Source: Balanoglossus misakiensis
Lineage: Eukaryota; Hemichordata
Assembly: GCA_040954595.2 (NCBI GenBank)
Contig: CM082594.2
Span: 5,580,001 to 5,644,000, forward strand
DNA: 64,000 nucleotides
Direction: 5' to 3'
The translations under genes and the position numbers were made by a program. A model generated the notes under the pieces. The model was not told the origin of the DNA, made no database searches, and was given only the letters and a program-made list of their open reading frames with translations. Positions 1 through 10,913 of the stretch are shown piece after piece. The stretch's first letter is position 1. Every line of letters begins with the position of its first letter.

Positions 1-1000
1 TAAATTATTATCTTCAGTGCATTGTCTGTGTGGTGCAGCTTCCTTGAAACTCCATTCACCTTGGTGAAATCTGATAAAAGGAAATTTCTACTTAAAATCA
101 AATGATATTGAATTGTTGAAAACAAATATTTGGGACGGATGTGGATCATTACTGTCTCATTACAATGAAAACTGATAAAAAAATGGAATATGATGAGTGG
201 AAGTTGACATTTCCAGAGATAACTGTGAAATTTTGAAAATGATAAATAATTGTGAAAATGTCATGATTGTGGGTTGTGTACCCTTCAGCCATTACTACAG
301 GCCACACCAAAGAATTTTGTTGTTTTGTATTCTGTTTTATATAGGGAAGGAATTCAGGCCTCTGGTTGTTAAAGATGCTAAATTTTTCACGGAAACCCAC
401 AAAGGCTGTTGTAGTAATTTCCTAGTTTGATATCGGGAGAGAGTCTTTTGATCATTTGTATGAAGATACTACGGAAAATAGGGTGTTCGGTTCTCGTGTG
501 AGGCTCAAAATGGTTCCCCCCCCCCCCCCCACACAATCCAATCAACTCACAGCTCATTGTGATCTGTTGAGAAGCTCCCTCGACTTTGCACAGGTTTCCC
601 CGGCTGAAATAAGGTGACGTTATTATTGTTTCGCCGTCCAATCGGAGGAAATCAGTAATTGTATCTCAACTTCATTATCTTTTCAATTTAATGATGCCCC
701 ATCGGCTTATATTCGGCCCTTCACAAGTTGGTGTCTGCAGTCTGATGGGAAGTGGGGGTTGTGTGTGGGCATCGCTGATTTGTCTGCCTTCCGCTCTGCG
801 CGAGAAATCACAACAAAGCCACAGGTTTTCTTTCATCGATCGACAGAGATCTGTCCATGCGTTCAGGTTTTTGCTTCTGTTCTGTGTATGTCAGTCAAAT
901 AGATATTGTAGACATCTCCCTCTCTCTGTCTTATTTTACTGATCCTCATGTCATTCTGAAATTGCTGTTATCTCTTCATTGTCTATTTTTATTTTTCCAG
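1..1000. other. Probable RFX7 intron, no gene seen
   Basis: I see no supportable exon here. The stretch ends in a good polypyrimidine tract and acceptor (tttttatttttccag, ending at 1000), so it is most simply the 3' part of an intron whose upstream exon is outside the window. It contains a run of 15 C at 516-530. Short open frames here have no recognisable protein content. Confidence 0.6.
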
Positions 1001-1095
1001 GTTGATGTTGAGAAATTCACGGAGTTGGAGAAGTTATTTCTGTACCTGAAGCTTCCCACTGGGGAACCGGAAGACTATGTCTCACGGGACTCGAG
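1001..1095 (+). CDS. RFX7: RFX7 coding exon (first in window)
   Basis: Encodes [19 protein letters not shown] and a short acidic linker. The acceptor cag ends at 1000 and the donor gtaagt starts at 1096; the exon ends in phase 2 (ag). The initiator exon must lie upstream of the window. Confidence 0.85.
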
Positions 1096-4000
1096 GTAAG
1101 TACATTTGCATGAAATTACCGATAAATCTTTTGTGATCGTCTGATTTTCGTGTGCAAGTTCCCCCCTGGGCCGACCAAGATATTCACAATATGATCACAT
1201 GTCGCAAATCGCCCACATACTTGAGAAGCTAACTATCCTCACGCAAGTGTCAAAAAGTACATGGATACCTGTTGCGGTGTTAATTCTACATGTCAGCGAT
1301 CCCCAGGGTTTGATTTGTCCACGATAGAATGCCTTCAATGGCAACTATTTTGACCTTTGACCAGGAGATGACATTATGAAGTTCAGGTATTTGTTGAGAC
1401 AATAAAAATAGAGGCAAAAGCTCCTGAAGGAAAAATTCTAATTTGTGTTAGATATTTCATAATCGTACTCAGATTCGGGCATCGTGGGTAAGAACTGTGG
1501 ACCGCATATTTCTGTTTCCAAAAAAACAAACTGAGATTCGAATAGGACTAAACCAGTTATTCTGTATACTTTATTGATTTGCTCGAAAAATAAGTTGCAC
1601 AGTGATAAATTTTTCATTAAGGAATGCTTATAATGCCTTGAGGAAGAAAATAAATGCACACAGAAAGTTTCGTCGATTGAAACAGGCACCAAGTCTTGTG
1701 TGGTATTCGCATTGGTAGCAGACTGCGGTGTTTTTCGCGCATGGCTGTCCGGTGGAAGCATGATGAGTTGAACAACGGCAGCAATTACAAATATTATTTT
1801 TCTGTGGACGTTGTCGGAGGAGGGACATTACTCTCGCTCGACTGGGTCACAGTGTGGGGTGCATGGTGCAGGCTTGAGTTCTCTCGCTTGCGGAAATTCC
1901 ACACAGCGAGTCCGCGATCGCTCTTGCAGGTCCCGCTCTGTACACGATGACATGTCATCAGTGTTTGATGCCACGCTAGAGAATATTCATCGCGCTGTTT
2001 TCAGAACTTTTTGTTCATACTTTGGCTGTACGTGTCCCTCTGCTCAGTTTACTCCACTTGTTAGAAGTCCCATCCTGAAGTGTAGGATGTTTAGCGCACG
2101 GCCGTTTCTGGTAAGTGCTGAAACTTTTCGCATGATGGTAACAACCAAGTCCTGTTTTGTTTGTCTTGATATGCCATTTTGACGCAAAGCTCAGTTATTA
2201 ATAATAATAGTGTTTATGTTTTCTTGCGAATACTGCTTTGAACACATTGTGAGAGGATTTCAATTGAAAGTTTCATACCAAGTCAAAAAGTATTTTGTCT
2301 TTGATCACATGGTATTATCATCAATTAAAAAAAGAAACTCCATGATTTACTCAATGGTCTGTCAATATTCTTGCCTTGTTCAGAGTATCTCTTTACTAAC
2401 AAAATTTAAGTAATAGTTTCAATGGACATTAGCTGAGGTTGGATGAAAACAAGCCTGAAGGATGACACAGCGGCCATTTGCTCTAAATATTTCTGCAATA
2501 TCAATATCAATATCATTGTGCTTGATCAAGTGTACATACAATTTGCCCAAGGGGGACATGCTCTTGAAAGTGGGTTTTTGACATTGGTCATGAAAATTCC
2601 TTGAGTTTTGCAAGATTTGAAACATGCAAATGTCTGATCTGAGAATTTTATGTTTCGTGTGTAGTTACAGGTGAATCTCTGACATTGTGATATCACCAAA
2701 CCATTAACGATGTTTTAATCAATTGTTTTATTCTATCATTTTCATTCTTAGCATTGTCTCATTAGATTCAAGTCTTGATCTGAGATAGTTTTTTGTTTTC
2801 ATAAAAACATACAAGTCCAGCATCATCACCCCTGTGCTGGAAGGCCCGTTGTTCATATTGGCGGCCATATTGGTTTCTGTAGAGCAAAAAAATTCAGTGT
2901 CGGTACATTCCCATGAAAAGACTAAAACGGTCCCTGCCAAGGTACTCGTTTTCTCAAAGTTCATTATAAAAAGCAAAAGGTAGCACTTTGAGAGCATGTA
3001 ATGCCCGTTTGAAGCCCCAAAACTACAAATTGTCATCTGTGTTGAACTCATTGGGTGTCCTATCAATTTTATGAAGCCCGTTAGAGTTTGAACATCGCAA
3101 GGTTGATGAAAGAAATTCTTTACAGGGGTTTTTGTCATAACTAGATGAATTCCATTCTGGCACATATTTCAGCACAGCAGCATAACTCTTCTTAATGATG
3201 TACTTTCAAACTCAAATTATATTCTGTTTGACTGAATCCTGTTGTTTCGATCCTGAAAGACTTGGGCCCTGAAGCAATCTGATTGAAATCAGATGTAAGG
3301 TACGGCGACGTCTTTTACTTACGCGGTACTGATTCGAGTCACAAACATTAATACCTTTACCTTGCCAAGTCATAACCTGTTCTTTATTGTATGATAAAAT
3401 AAGTTATTTGCGCGTCACTGTGTGCGTGTGTCTCCATTAAAAATGAAACTGAGTCCATGCCAAACACTTTGGTGTATCAGCGGATGTCATGTTGGTTAGA
3501 TCATTCTGGAAACATGACTTATATTTCAGAAAATTCAAAGCATTTCATATGTGGCCATGCGTGCAGTCTTAAAGATTATTGTAAGCGTTAGGGTGACCTT
3601 ATTTTATTTGTTTCTTATTGTAGGCCTAGTGGCAAGGTGAATCATTTGGTCAGGAAAAAAAAACGAAAAAGAAAGAGAAATAAAATTGAGTTGTCAATGA
3701 CTCATCATACAGTACAAGCATTTGGGAGCGTTTATTAAAAAATAAATTGCTAAAACAATCAAGCAAAACACATGCAGGGAGACTCAAATTCTTTCCACTC
3801 ATGACAGTTTTTGGACGAGTTACAGTCGTTTTAATAAAGCTATAAGTTTTCATGTGGAATTCTTAATTAAATGCACAATGTCAATGCTTGGGGCTTCATT
3901 AGCATTGAAAGTGGTCGGGGCAACCTGTTGTCAGCCCAGTATCTGCAAGTCAGGAAAATAACCCTTTCTCCATACTGCACGCGTGGAGATGCCTTCAGGG

Positions 4001-7000
4001 AAGTTAAGATGCAGCGTGCCCATATTTCAATTCAATTTTATTTACACATACATTCTTGTGAGTTTCTAGGGTAACAGGAGATGGAAAATTCCACCATTAA
4101 AAAATAACGTCACACATCCTGCAATTATTTCAATAACCTTCTATAATGCACACATTCTAGAACGATTATTATAAAAACATGTACATGTATGTTCCAATGT
4201 GACATTTAAGACATTCCCTTTGGGGTTTTATTCACCAAAGACTGAAAAAGTGGAAATTGCTGTAATTACGGTAGTAGAGTGATTTCCAAAGCTAGATTTT
4301 TACCAAATATGGACAGTTTAAAAACAGGGTTCTTATGATCTGACGTTTAATCAGTATAATTTAAAATGTCAGCTGAATGAGCGACGTATATCGTTCATGT
4401 GTTATGTCAAAAAATAGGCAAAGGTGAACGATGAAACATTTGAAAAACATATCATTCTCCAAGTATAGCTGGATTCTTCACACATTGCCATTGACAAGAG
4501 CTTTCATGTTATGTCTTGTAACTTTTCTGATTTAATTTTTCTCTTCCGAAAGGATTGTGACAACAGTCAAACTTGTTAGCGACAGTAAATGCAAACAGTA
4601 CAGTAGCCATTGTTGGTATTAGTGAATCTAAGCTCTTGTCATCCGCAGATCTCCAAGGCACAATGTGTCATAATTCCCGTTCACGCGTTGACTAATGCAA
4701 CCGGGCTTTGCTGAGGATTTGTGTCGGAAAATTCTTGAAATAGCGCCGATGTATATCATGTCATCTATGATCTAATGTCATGACCTTTGCTCTGGACATG
4801 ATATTTAGCTGTGTAGTGTTTGTGTTCAACATCGTTATTTCCGCTGATTACAGCTGGCAATTCAATACCGCCCGGGCACTTGGGTAAACTCGCGAAACAT
4901 CCTTGGGTGTTGTGTCAGCACTTCAACTCGGATGACGTTTCAGCGTTTTCTTGTGATTCGGTGTTGGTGGATTTGAAGGTTTCTGTCACTCAGAGCTTTG
5001 AGAAGTAGAGAGATTGGGGAGATGAAATCAAAAAGAACTGGCCTGCTTTTGTGTGTGCATGTGAGGGGTGTATATATTATCGGGATGGGGAGGGGGGGGG
5101 GTGTTTTACCCCAGTTGACATGTTGGCACCCAAGCACTTTGTCAAGGGGGTACCCAGTGCCCCCTTGAAATGATGTCCCTCACATGTTGGAGATATTAAA
5201 GAAATCACAGTCCCTGTAGAAATATGCCAATGTAATAAAATTACATCTTGTGCTTCACGTGAAAGTTTTGAAATGTGTGCAGCACAATGATTTGGTCCAC
5301 ATCTATTGTGAAGTTGGACCTCTACGCAGGGAAATGGGGTGAAAGGGCTAAGATAATAAGGCATTGTGTAAAAAGAGGGTCAAAAAATCCTGGGAGAGCT
5401 GGCTGCCCTGTTAGCATGATGGATTCATAGCTGTTCCAAATTCCAAATTATAAAACTGTCATAGTTATTGATATGATATGGAGAATGCTGACAAGTATGT
5501 GAAAATGGTTTGGATAGCGATGAGATTGTTGGATGTCTGAAAAAAAATTTGCTGAGTAGTCTTGTCTTTGTTGATTTTGTCTTAAATAGCAAAATGTCAT
5601 TCCAAAGCTGCAAAGTATTTTGGTTTTATTTGGGCATTGAGTAATTTGGAACCGTCATCTGCCAACCGTCATTCTGCCTTGTCAGTTGTCTTCTTGGGAG
5701 TTGGTGACTGGCTTCAAAGTTTTCTCTTCGCGAACAAAAAAGATATTTGGTGTATTACCATTGATGTTGTCAACCGAAGCTGCCAAGCAATGGTAGTGTG
5801 TAGACTGGCTATCGTTTAATTCTTTTTCAGTATTTTCCACAGATCTGGCACCCCTACGATGACCGTGACGCGGGCTGAACAGACGCATGCATTTAACTGG
5901 ATTCGCAGCCACCTCGAGGAAAGCCCAAGCACGTCTCTACCGAAACATGAAGTCTACGAAGATTACAGGTGAGCGTACGAGAACTCCGTGGGTTTTGGAT
6001 TCTCCTGTGCTGGTCTGTGCATAGAATTGGTTTGAACATATTAGTTTGTGAGGCTCTTACGTGTGCAGAGATGTCACCTTGCAGTCAGAGAAACAAAATC
6101 AAAATCATGCCGTATCAACTTACACTTTGCTTTTGGCTTTTGCAATATAGTTTAATAAAATACCAAGATAATGTCAAGTACCTTTCTTTGAAATTTAATA
6201 TTTCCCCCAATTTTTGTCTCCTGAAAAGTTACTCATGTTGATTTTGAAATTGATATCTTTGATCATCAGGCTCAGAAATGTCATTTCATAGTTCATGATA
6301 GAAATTATGTCATTAAGTTTTAGACTGGATTCATATAGCTCACAATAAATACATGTTCTCTCTTCTCTCCGGAAATTCAATCAAATTCTATCCCCATCTG
6401 ATTTTGTCCATTGAGAGGTTGTCACCTGACAACTTGGGGGCAACGTTACCATTCAATTTGTGTCCTCGGTGGTTGTGAAATGAGGTGGGTATTAATTTGG
6501 TGCAGTCCTGTCAATCCCCTGTGGTAAAAGGAAATCTGATTTGTCTCAAATCCTGTCTCCCCCTCTCCCCATTTCCCTGTAAATCAGTCCAAAGTCACTA
6601 TCGGAAACAGCGGGACTGCACCAAATGATGGAGCTACATGTAAGTGGGTGAATCCCAATGACATGTACCCAAGTGCTATGAATTCAGAACATTAACAAAA
6701 TAAATCTGCTTGTATTTCTTCCATCATGTAGGGCCTTCTGTGAGAGTTCCAACCACAGTGTGTTAAGCGCAGCAGACTTTGGCAAGATCATCAAGTGTGT
6801 CTTCCCGAATATCAAGGCTAGAAGACTTGGTACAAGAGGCAATTCCAAATATCCTTTTCAAAATGAAGTGTTTTTGTTTATAGATAATTTGTATGCATCT
6901 GAGACATTGTATTCTCACGTTTTCATGTCTCGAGCATCTCACCCTGGTTATCCATGTTCTGTTGAAATCAATGAAGCCATGCAGAAATGGTGATGGAAGG

Positions 7001-10000
7001 GGCGATACTTGTTCAGCGCTGATGCACGCAAGTGTGGCCGGATATGAAATTATTTCATGACAAAAGAATTGACTGAGGTATGCCTCGGTTAATGTTTACC
7101 GCGCGCCGAGCAATCATGCAAGTGGCGTGTGAGGCCAAATTCTGGACATACATGTGTGGAATTATAACGCGCGAGGGTCACACTTCTTGCAGCGGCTCGG
7201 AACAGTGGGGTTGCACGCACGCCGGCTATGCCGGGAGTCGAAATATGCGCTCCGGTTATGAAAGGAAATAGCTCAGATGTGGTGGTTGGATTTTCTGGCA
7301 CAGGGGGGAAATATATGGTCATAGAGAGCTATTCGAGCCATGCCTAGCACACTCGTGTCGACGTGAGACAGATTCACTGGGGAATGTCGAGAAGCTTGTC
7401 AGTGGGGGGCTTCTGCCTTCACTTTCTAAATATGTTAATGGAGAAATTGTTTCAGCTGAGCGGGGACGATTTGTCCTTGACAAACCGATGACCATAATGA
7501 TTTCAAAGTTTTGCTGGATGCGTATTGTTGGTAGTCACGTTATGGCCTTGATCTGCTTATTAAAGTGTCAAATCAAATTAGATTCAGGTGAGATTGATAT
7601 GGTGGCTTTTTCAACTTTCATGTCAGACAGAATGATCCAACGTTAGCCAGAAGATACTGTTTTGTAGTGAGATATACTTACCACATTTGATCCACTGGCC
7701 TGAAAACAAAAGGCACAAACTTCATGTGTTATTTTATCAGTCTGATTTTGAAGAATAGTAATGAAAAAAGAACCTTTCCTTAACCATTGTTGTCGATACG
7801 TATTGCTACAGTGGTATTCGAAAGAAGGCCGAGATCAAACCGCCCTCACTGCCAAACCTGGATCTGACCGATCAAGACATGGTAAGTTTATGGAATTCTT
7901 TTATGCCGTATATTAAATTAGGATTACATATTAATGGGTATAACGTACATTTGTGTAACTTAAGCTTCGTTGTATTTGTGTGTCCAGGAACTTGACTTTG
8001 CCAAAGATTACTTTGATTGATATTTTCTTTGTATTTTGATTTACTTTGTAGGCGGATTCAGGGCTCAATTGTGTGTGCAACTGCAACCACCACCCATCCG
8101 GAAACCAAGAAGAGGATCAGACGATGTCGGCCGCCTCCTTCCTCGTTTGCGAGTGGGCTCAGAAACTTTTAGGCCGTGCCTTTGACACTTTGCTTGACTT
8201 AGCCCGCTACTTGGTGGGCAGCAACTGCGTGTCCACCAAGTCGATGGCGGCGTTCACCGTGCTGGCCGACATGGAGATCAGCTCCAGGAGTAGTAGCAAG
8301 TCGATCGATCTGGGATTGATCCGGCGACCGTCGCTGGTGCCGCCGCACCAGGAGGCGCGCCGGCAACTGCAGAGGAAAATCCAGGAGAGGAAGATCTTGA
8401 AATTCCAGAAGGAGATGAGCGAGCACAAGTCGAACGCGGAGACGAACTCGAAACTGAAAGGTCAGCCGAATAGCGCGGAGAAGGATAAAGCCGGCAAGGC
8501 AGCCTCCCACGCGAAGGAAGCTGTCGAACAAGACGCTGACAAAGCCTCACAGATAGACTCCCGAAATACGACTTTTAAGCCGATCGACAAGCAAACGCCG
8601 GCGTCGCTCGCGGCGACCAGAAGTACGACTGAAGTCGTGAACGTCAAGCCGACCAACACAACCACGCAGAGTGCGTCTCCCACAAGCGGTGCGCCGAGAA
8701 GCCAGCTGTCTGTAGCGACTAGCGTGTCTGTGTCGGCAACATGCCACGTGACCGTGTTAACAGGCCCTGATAATTCGACGAAGGTCACTTATACGCCCAC
8801 CACGTCCGCGGCAGAACGGTTCTCCGAAATACCCAGGTCTAAAGAGGGCACTGTTCCACAGGACGTAACGCGGAGCACCGTTCCTCCGCCGCCGCCAGTC
8901 CAACCACTGATGCCGACAACACTGCCAAGCCCGGGAGTGGCGAACCAGCTCCGCAATCCCCCGGCGGTGGCCTCTTCCGCGAATTCCGGCAAATTTCCCA
9001 AGATGCCGTACCCGCTCGCGCCGATCGCTCCCAAGCAGCAGCCGTACTGCGGTTCGGACGTCACGTCCGCCAAGCAGCAGAGAACGGACTCCTACCGGAT
9101 AGAATCGGCGACCACCGCAGCTGCGCCGCCAAGCGCAGCAACCCAGGCACCCAACAAGAGCAGCAAAGAGTCGACCATGTCAACCATGTCATCACACGGA
9201 ATCGACTCGCCTGACGGCGTCGTGGCAGCGACGCCGTTCACCAGTCCTCCGACTTCGAGCCAAAACTCGGCAAAGCAAGGAAGTTCGGGAAGCGTACTAA
9301 TGGCAGCCCTGTCTTCCCGGAATATGGACAATCTGCCGATGGGCAGTCTACCACCGATATCCACTGTGTGCCCTCGAATCAGTATGGACATAACCAACAA
9401 TATGGTGGGTACATCGGGAACTAATCAGACCAGTGCAAACATGATAAACTCAAACATTGGTTTGTGGAGTGAGAGTGGCGGTCAGATGCCTCAGAACATG
9501 GGTTATGCAGTGTCCTTGTCTTCAACCCATATGACTGCCAGCAACGTGCCCCAGGGTGCGGTCCAGTCCACTGCCAGAAATTTCCTCGGACCCACGTCAT
9601 CGGCGCCGTCACAGAATGCCTGTACCTCTTCCGTGTCTATGGAAACGGCCTCCAGTAATAACATCATGTCTGCATCTCCGGCTCCTGCCAGTTTGATGTC
9701 GCCTTCGCAGCCCGATGGGATTCTTGCCGGATCGCCAGTGCCCAGCGCGCGATCGAACGTCGGGCTCATGCACATGGTGTCGCCGTCGCCCAGCACGCTT
9801 CGCCGGCCGAGTGTCGGCAGCACGCCCTCCACGACTCCCCTGCCCGCCGGGAGCGTGCCGTCGAGCCCGCTGGAACACAGCAGCAACAGCGGCAACCAGT
9901 TCGGCTTCACTCCCATCCAGAGCGGCTCGGGTTTCGGCACGACGAACGTGACGGTCAACAACCTGAGCCCGATCAAACCCACGCAGCGCGTGCCGGCCAC

Positions 10001-10913
10001 GTGCACGGTCGGCATGCCCAGCCAGACGCAGGCCACGGGAGCGACGCGACGAAACACACTCTCCCAGCAGAGGCAGCAGTCGTACCCTTACTCCACAAAC
10101 AGAACCGGTGCCAGCAGCAACAGAATGCAGCAGATGGGTGCCGCACAATTTGGCGTCCGGAACACGTACTTGAACTTAAGCAAGGATTCTCACAACGGCA
10201 GCTACAGCGAAAGTTACGCAACGAATCCTAGTGTGCCTGTCCAGCCAAGGTCAGCGCACACTCCAGCCGCAGCACCTAATGTGAACCAGGCCTTGACCTT
10301 TGCTAGTCCACCAAACCAGGGTCAAATGTCAGGATACATGGGTGGGGGCGGCACCCAAGTGGCCATGAACGCGTGCAGCCAGGACGCCAGTAGTTACGCC
10401 GGTCAGAACATTCCGCCGCTAGGTCTCGGGGCCTCGAGTCGCAGTCACTCGGCACCGTTACCCCAGGCGCTTCCGGGCAACAACGCCAACGGACAAACCC
10501 CGTGGCAGGTCGACCACCAGAATCCCCAGAACTACGCGGCCAAGCGCAACCTGACGCAGATCCTGGAGACGGATAACATGGAGACTCCGCTGCGCGAGTT
10601 GGAACTGAGCGACGCCGACTTCGAGATCGACAACGGAGCGGGCAACAACAGCAGTCTCCAGTCTGGACTGCCGCCCGGTTACGGTCTTCCACAACCTTTG
10701 ACCCAGCAGTACCTGCACGGTCATTCGACAGCCGCCTACGAAAACAACATGGACGACGTGACGGCCAATACCGTGTTCCAGGATTTTTACCAGACTCCGA
10801 ACCGCAACGCGACCCCCGGGGGTAACCCTGCCAACGGCGTGAACTTTGACCTGCACCAGTGGCAAGTAAGCAGCGATAGCAATAACGGTGCTCAGCAAAG
10901 CATGTCATGTTAG
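1001..10913 (+). CDS. RFX7: RFX7-type transcription factor, spliced, 5' partial
   Basis: Coding exons: 1001-1095, 5843-5968 (or 5831-5968), 6732-6848, 7800-7881 and 8052-10913; phases join without a stop, giving 1093 residues inside the window. RFX proteins bind X-box DNA through a winged-helix domain. Here that domain is built from exons 2-4 and carries the family core [15 protein letters not shown] (about residues 103-118 of the partial protein). Before it lies an acidic, leucine-rich segment ([16 protein letters not shown]) as in RFX5/RFX7. After it comes PSLPNL (128-133), a PxLPxL motif of the kind bound by the ankyrin repeats of RFXANK/ANKRA2. Exon 5 then has the RFX7-like [20 protein letters not shown] block and [10 protein letters not shown], followed by a long low-complexity Ser/Pro/Asn/Gln tail. 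Similarity to vertebrate RFX7 is closer than to RFX5 (for example SAADFGKI and KARRLGTRG); the invertebrate gene may be pro-orthologous to both. Inferred location: nucleus. Confidence 0.93.
1096..5842 (+). other. RFX7 intron, about 4.7 kb
   Basis: Intron between the linker exon and the first DNA-binding-domain exon. No internal exon is supported. A CpG-rich patch at about 1690-1990, a short sequence containing the GGCGGCCATATTGG word at 2860-2875, and a G run near 5092-5100 are the visible features. Open frames at 1811-2182 (+) and 2728-3165 (-) show no conserved content. Confidence 0.7.
5843..5968 (+). CDS. RFX7: RFX7 DNA-binding-domain exon A
   Basis: Encodes [17 protein letters not shown], then a loop, then [11 protein letters not shown], the first helices of the RFX winged helix. 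Two in-frame acceptors are 12 bases apart (cag ending 5830 and cag ending 5842), so a four-residue insertion before SGTPTM is possible. Phase 2 in, phase 2 out; donor gtgagc at 5969. Confidence 0.88.
5969..6731 (+). other. RFX7 intron, 763 bp
   Basis: GT-AG intron with nothing else recognised. A GGAAA.. /..TTTCC style inverted stretch around 6500-6620 (gtgcagtcc and ggactgcac) is the only local structure noticed. Confidence 0.7.
6732..6848 (+). CDS. RFX7: RFX7 DNA-binding-domain exon B
   Basis: Encodes [30 protein letters not shown] and RLGTRGNSK: the recognition helix and wing of the RFX fold. The donor side is not GT: coding sequence stops at aat-tcc-aa and the following bases are ATATCCTTTT. 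A conventional reading through runs into non-family protein, so the exon end is fixed by the U12 site. Phase 2 out. Confidence 0.9.
6849..7799 (+). other. AT-AC U12-type intron in RFX7
   Basis: The intron begins ATATCCTTTT (6849-6858), the U12 AT-AC donor consensus, and ends GTCGATAC with AC at 7798-7799. A perfect U12 branch-point sequence TTCCTTAAC sits at 7776-7784, about 16 bases before the end. Removing this interval joins NSK to YCYSGIRKK in frame and restores the RFX domain exactly. A CpG-rich patch lies inside at about 7015-7275. Confidence 0.92.
7800..7881 (+). CDS. RFX7: RFX7 exon with end of DNA-binding domain and PxLPxL motif
   Basis: Encodes YCYSGIRKK followed by [23 protein letters not shown] ends the DNA-binding domain; PSLPNL is the ankyrin-binding PxLPxL motif. 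It starts directly after an AC intron end; donor gtaagt at 7882, phase 0. Confidence 0.9.
8052..10913 (+). CDS. RFX7: RFX7 large terminal coding exon
   Basis: A single 2862-bp open exon (953 residues and stop TAG at 10911-10913). It opens with a Cys-rich stretch, then the RFX7-type [20 protein letters not shown] region and a basic [10 protein letters not shown] helix. The rest is long, low-complexity and Ser/Thr/Pro/Asn/Gln-rich, consistent with disordered activation sequence. Near the C terminus, MVAR-free acidic text ([19 protein letters not shown]) is the most ordered-looking segment. Base composition is much more GC-rich than the flanks, which creates long antisense open frames with no protein meaning. 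The acceptor is ttgtag ending at 8051. Confidence 0.93.
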   Translation, partial: ADSGLNCVCNCNHHPSGNQEEDQTMSAASFLVCEWAQKLLGRAFDTLLDLARYLVGSNCVSTKSMAAFTVLADMEISSRSSSKSIDLGLIRRPSLVPPHQEARRQLQRKIQERKILKFQKEMSEHKSNAETNSKLKGQPNSAEKDKAGKAASHAKEAVEQDADKASQIDSRNTTFKPIDKQTPASLAATRSTTEVVNVKPTNTTTQSASPTSGAPRSQLSVATSVSVSATCHVTVLTGPDNSTKVTYTPTTSAAERFSEIPRSKEGTVPQDVTRSTVPPPPPVQPLMPTTLPSPGVANQLRNPPAVASSANSGKFPKMPYPLAPIAPKQQPYCGSDVTSAKQQRTDSYRIESATTAAAPPSAATQAPNKSSKESTMSTMSSHGIDSPDGVVAATPFTSPPTSSQNSAKQGSSGSVLMAALSSRNMDNLPMGSLPPISTVCPRISMDITNNMVGTSGTNQTSANMINSNIGLWSESGGQMPQNMGYAVSLSSTHMTASNVPQGAVQSTARNFLGPTSSAPSQNACTSSVSMETASSNNIMSASPAPASLMSPSQPDGILAGSPVPSARSNVGLMHMVSPSPSTLRRPSVGSTPSTTPLPAGSVPSSPLEHSSNSGNQFGFTPIQSGSGFGTTNVTVNNLSPIKPTQRVPATCTVGMPSQTQATGATRRNTLSQQRQQSYPYSTNRTGASSNRMQQMGAAQFGVRNTYLNLSKDSHNGSYSESYATNPSVPVQPRSAHTPAAAPNVNQALTFASPPNQGQMSGYMGGGGTQVAMNACSQDASSYAGQNIPPLGLGASSRSHSAPLPQALPGNNANGQTPWQVDHQNPQNYAAKRNLTQILETDNMETPLRELELSDADFEIDNGAGNNSSLQSGLPPGYGLPQPLTQQYLHGHSTAAYENNMDDVTANTVFQDFYQTPNRNATPGGNPANGVNFDLHQWQVSSDSNNGAQQSMSC

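Noticed and set aside
2728-3165. 145-codon minus-strand open frame in RFX7 intron 1
   Set aside because: No domain or motif, and it includes a dispersed GGCGGCCATATTGG word; probably accidental.
8199-10908. Many long open frames antisense to RFX7 exon 5 (up to about 200 codons)
   Set aside because: They are by-products of the GC-rich third positions of the sense exon; their translations are Arg/Ser/Cys-rich and match no family.
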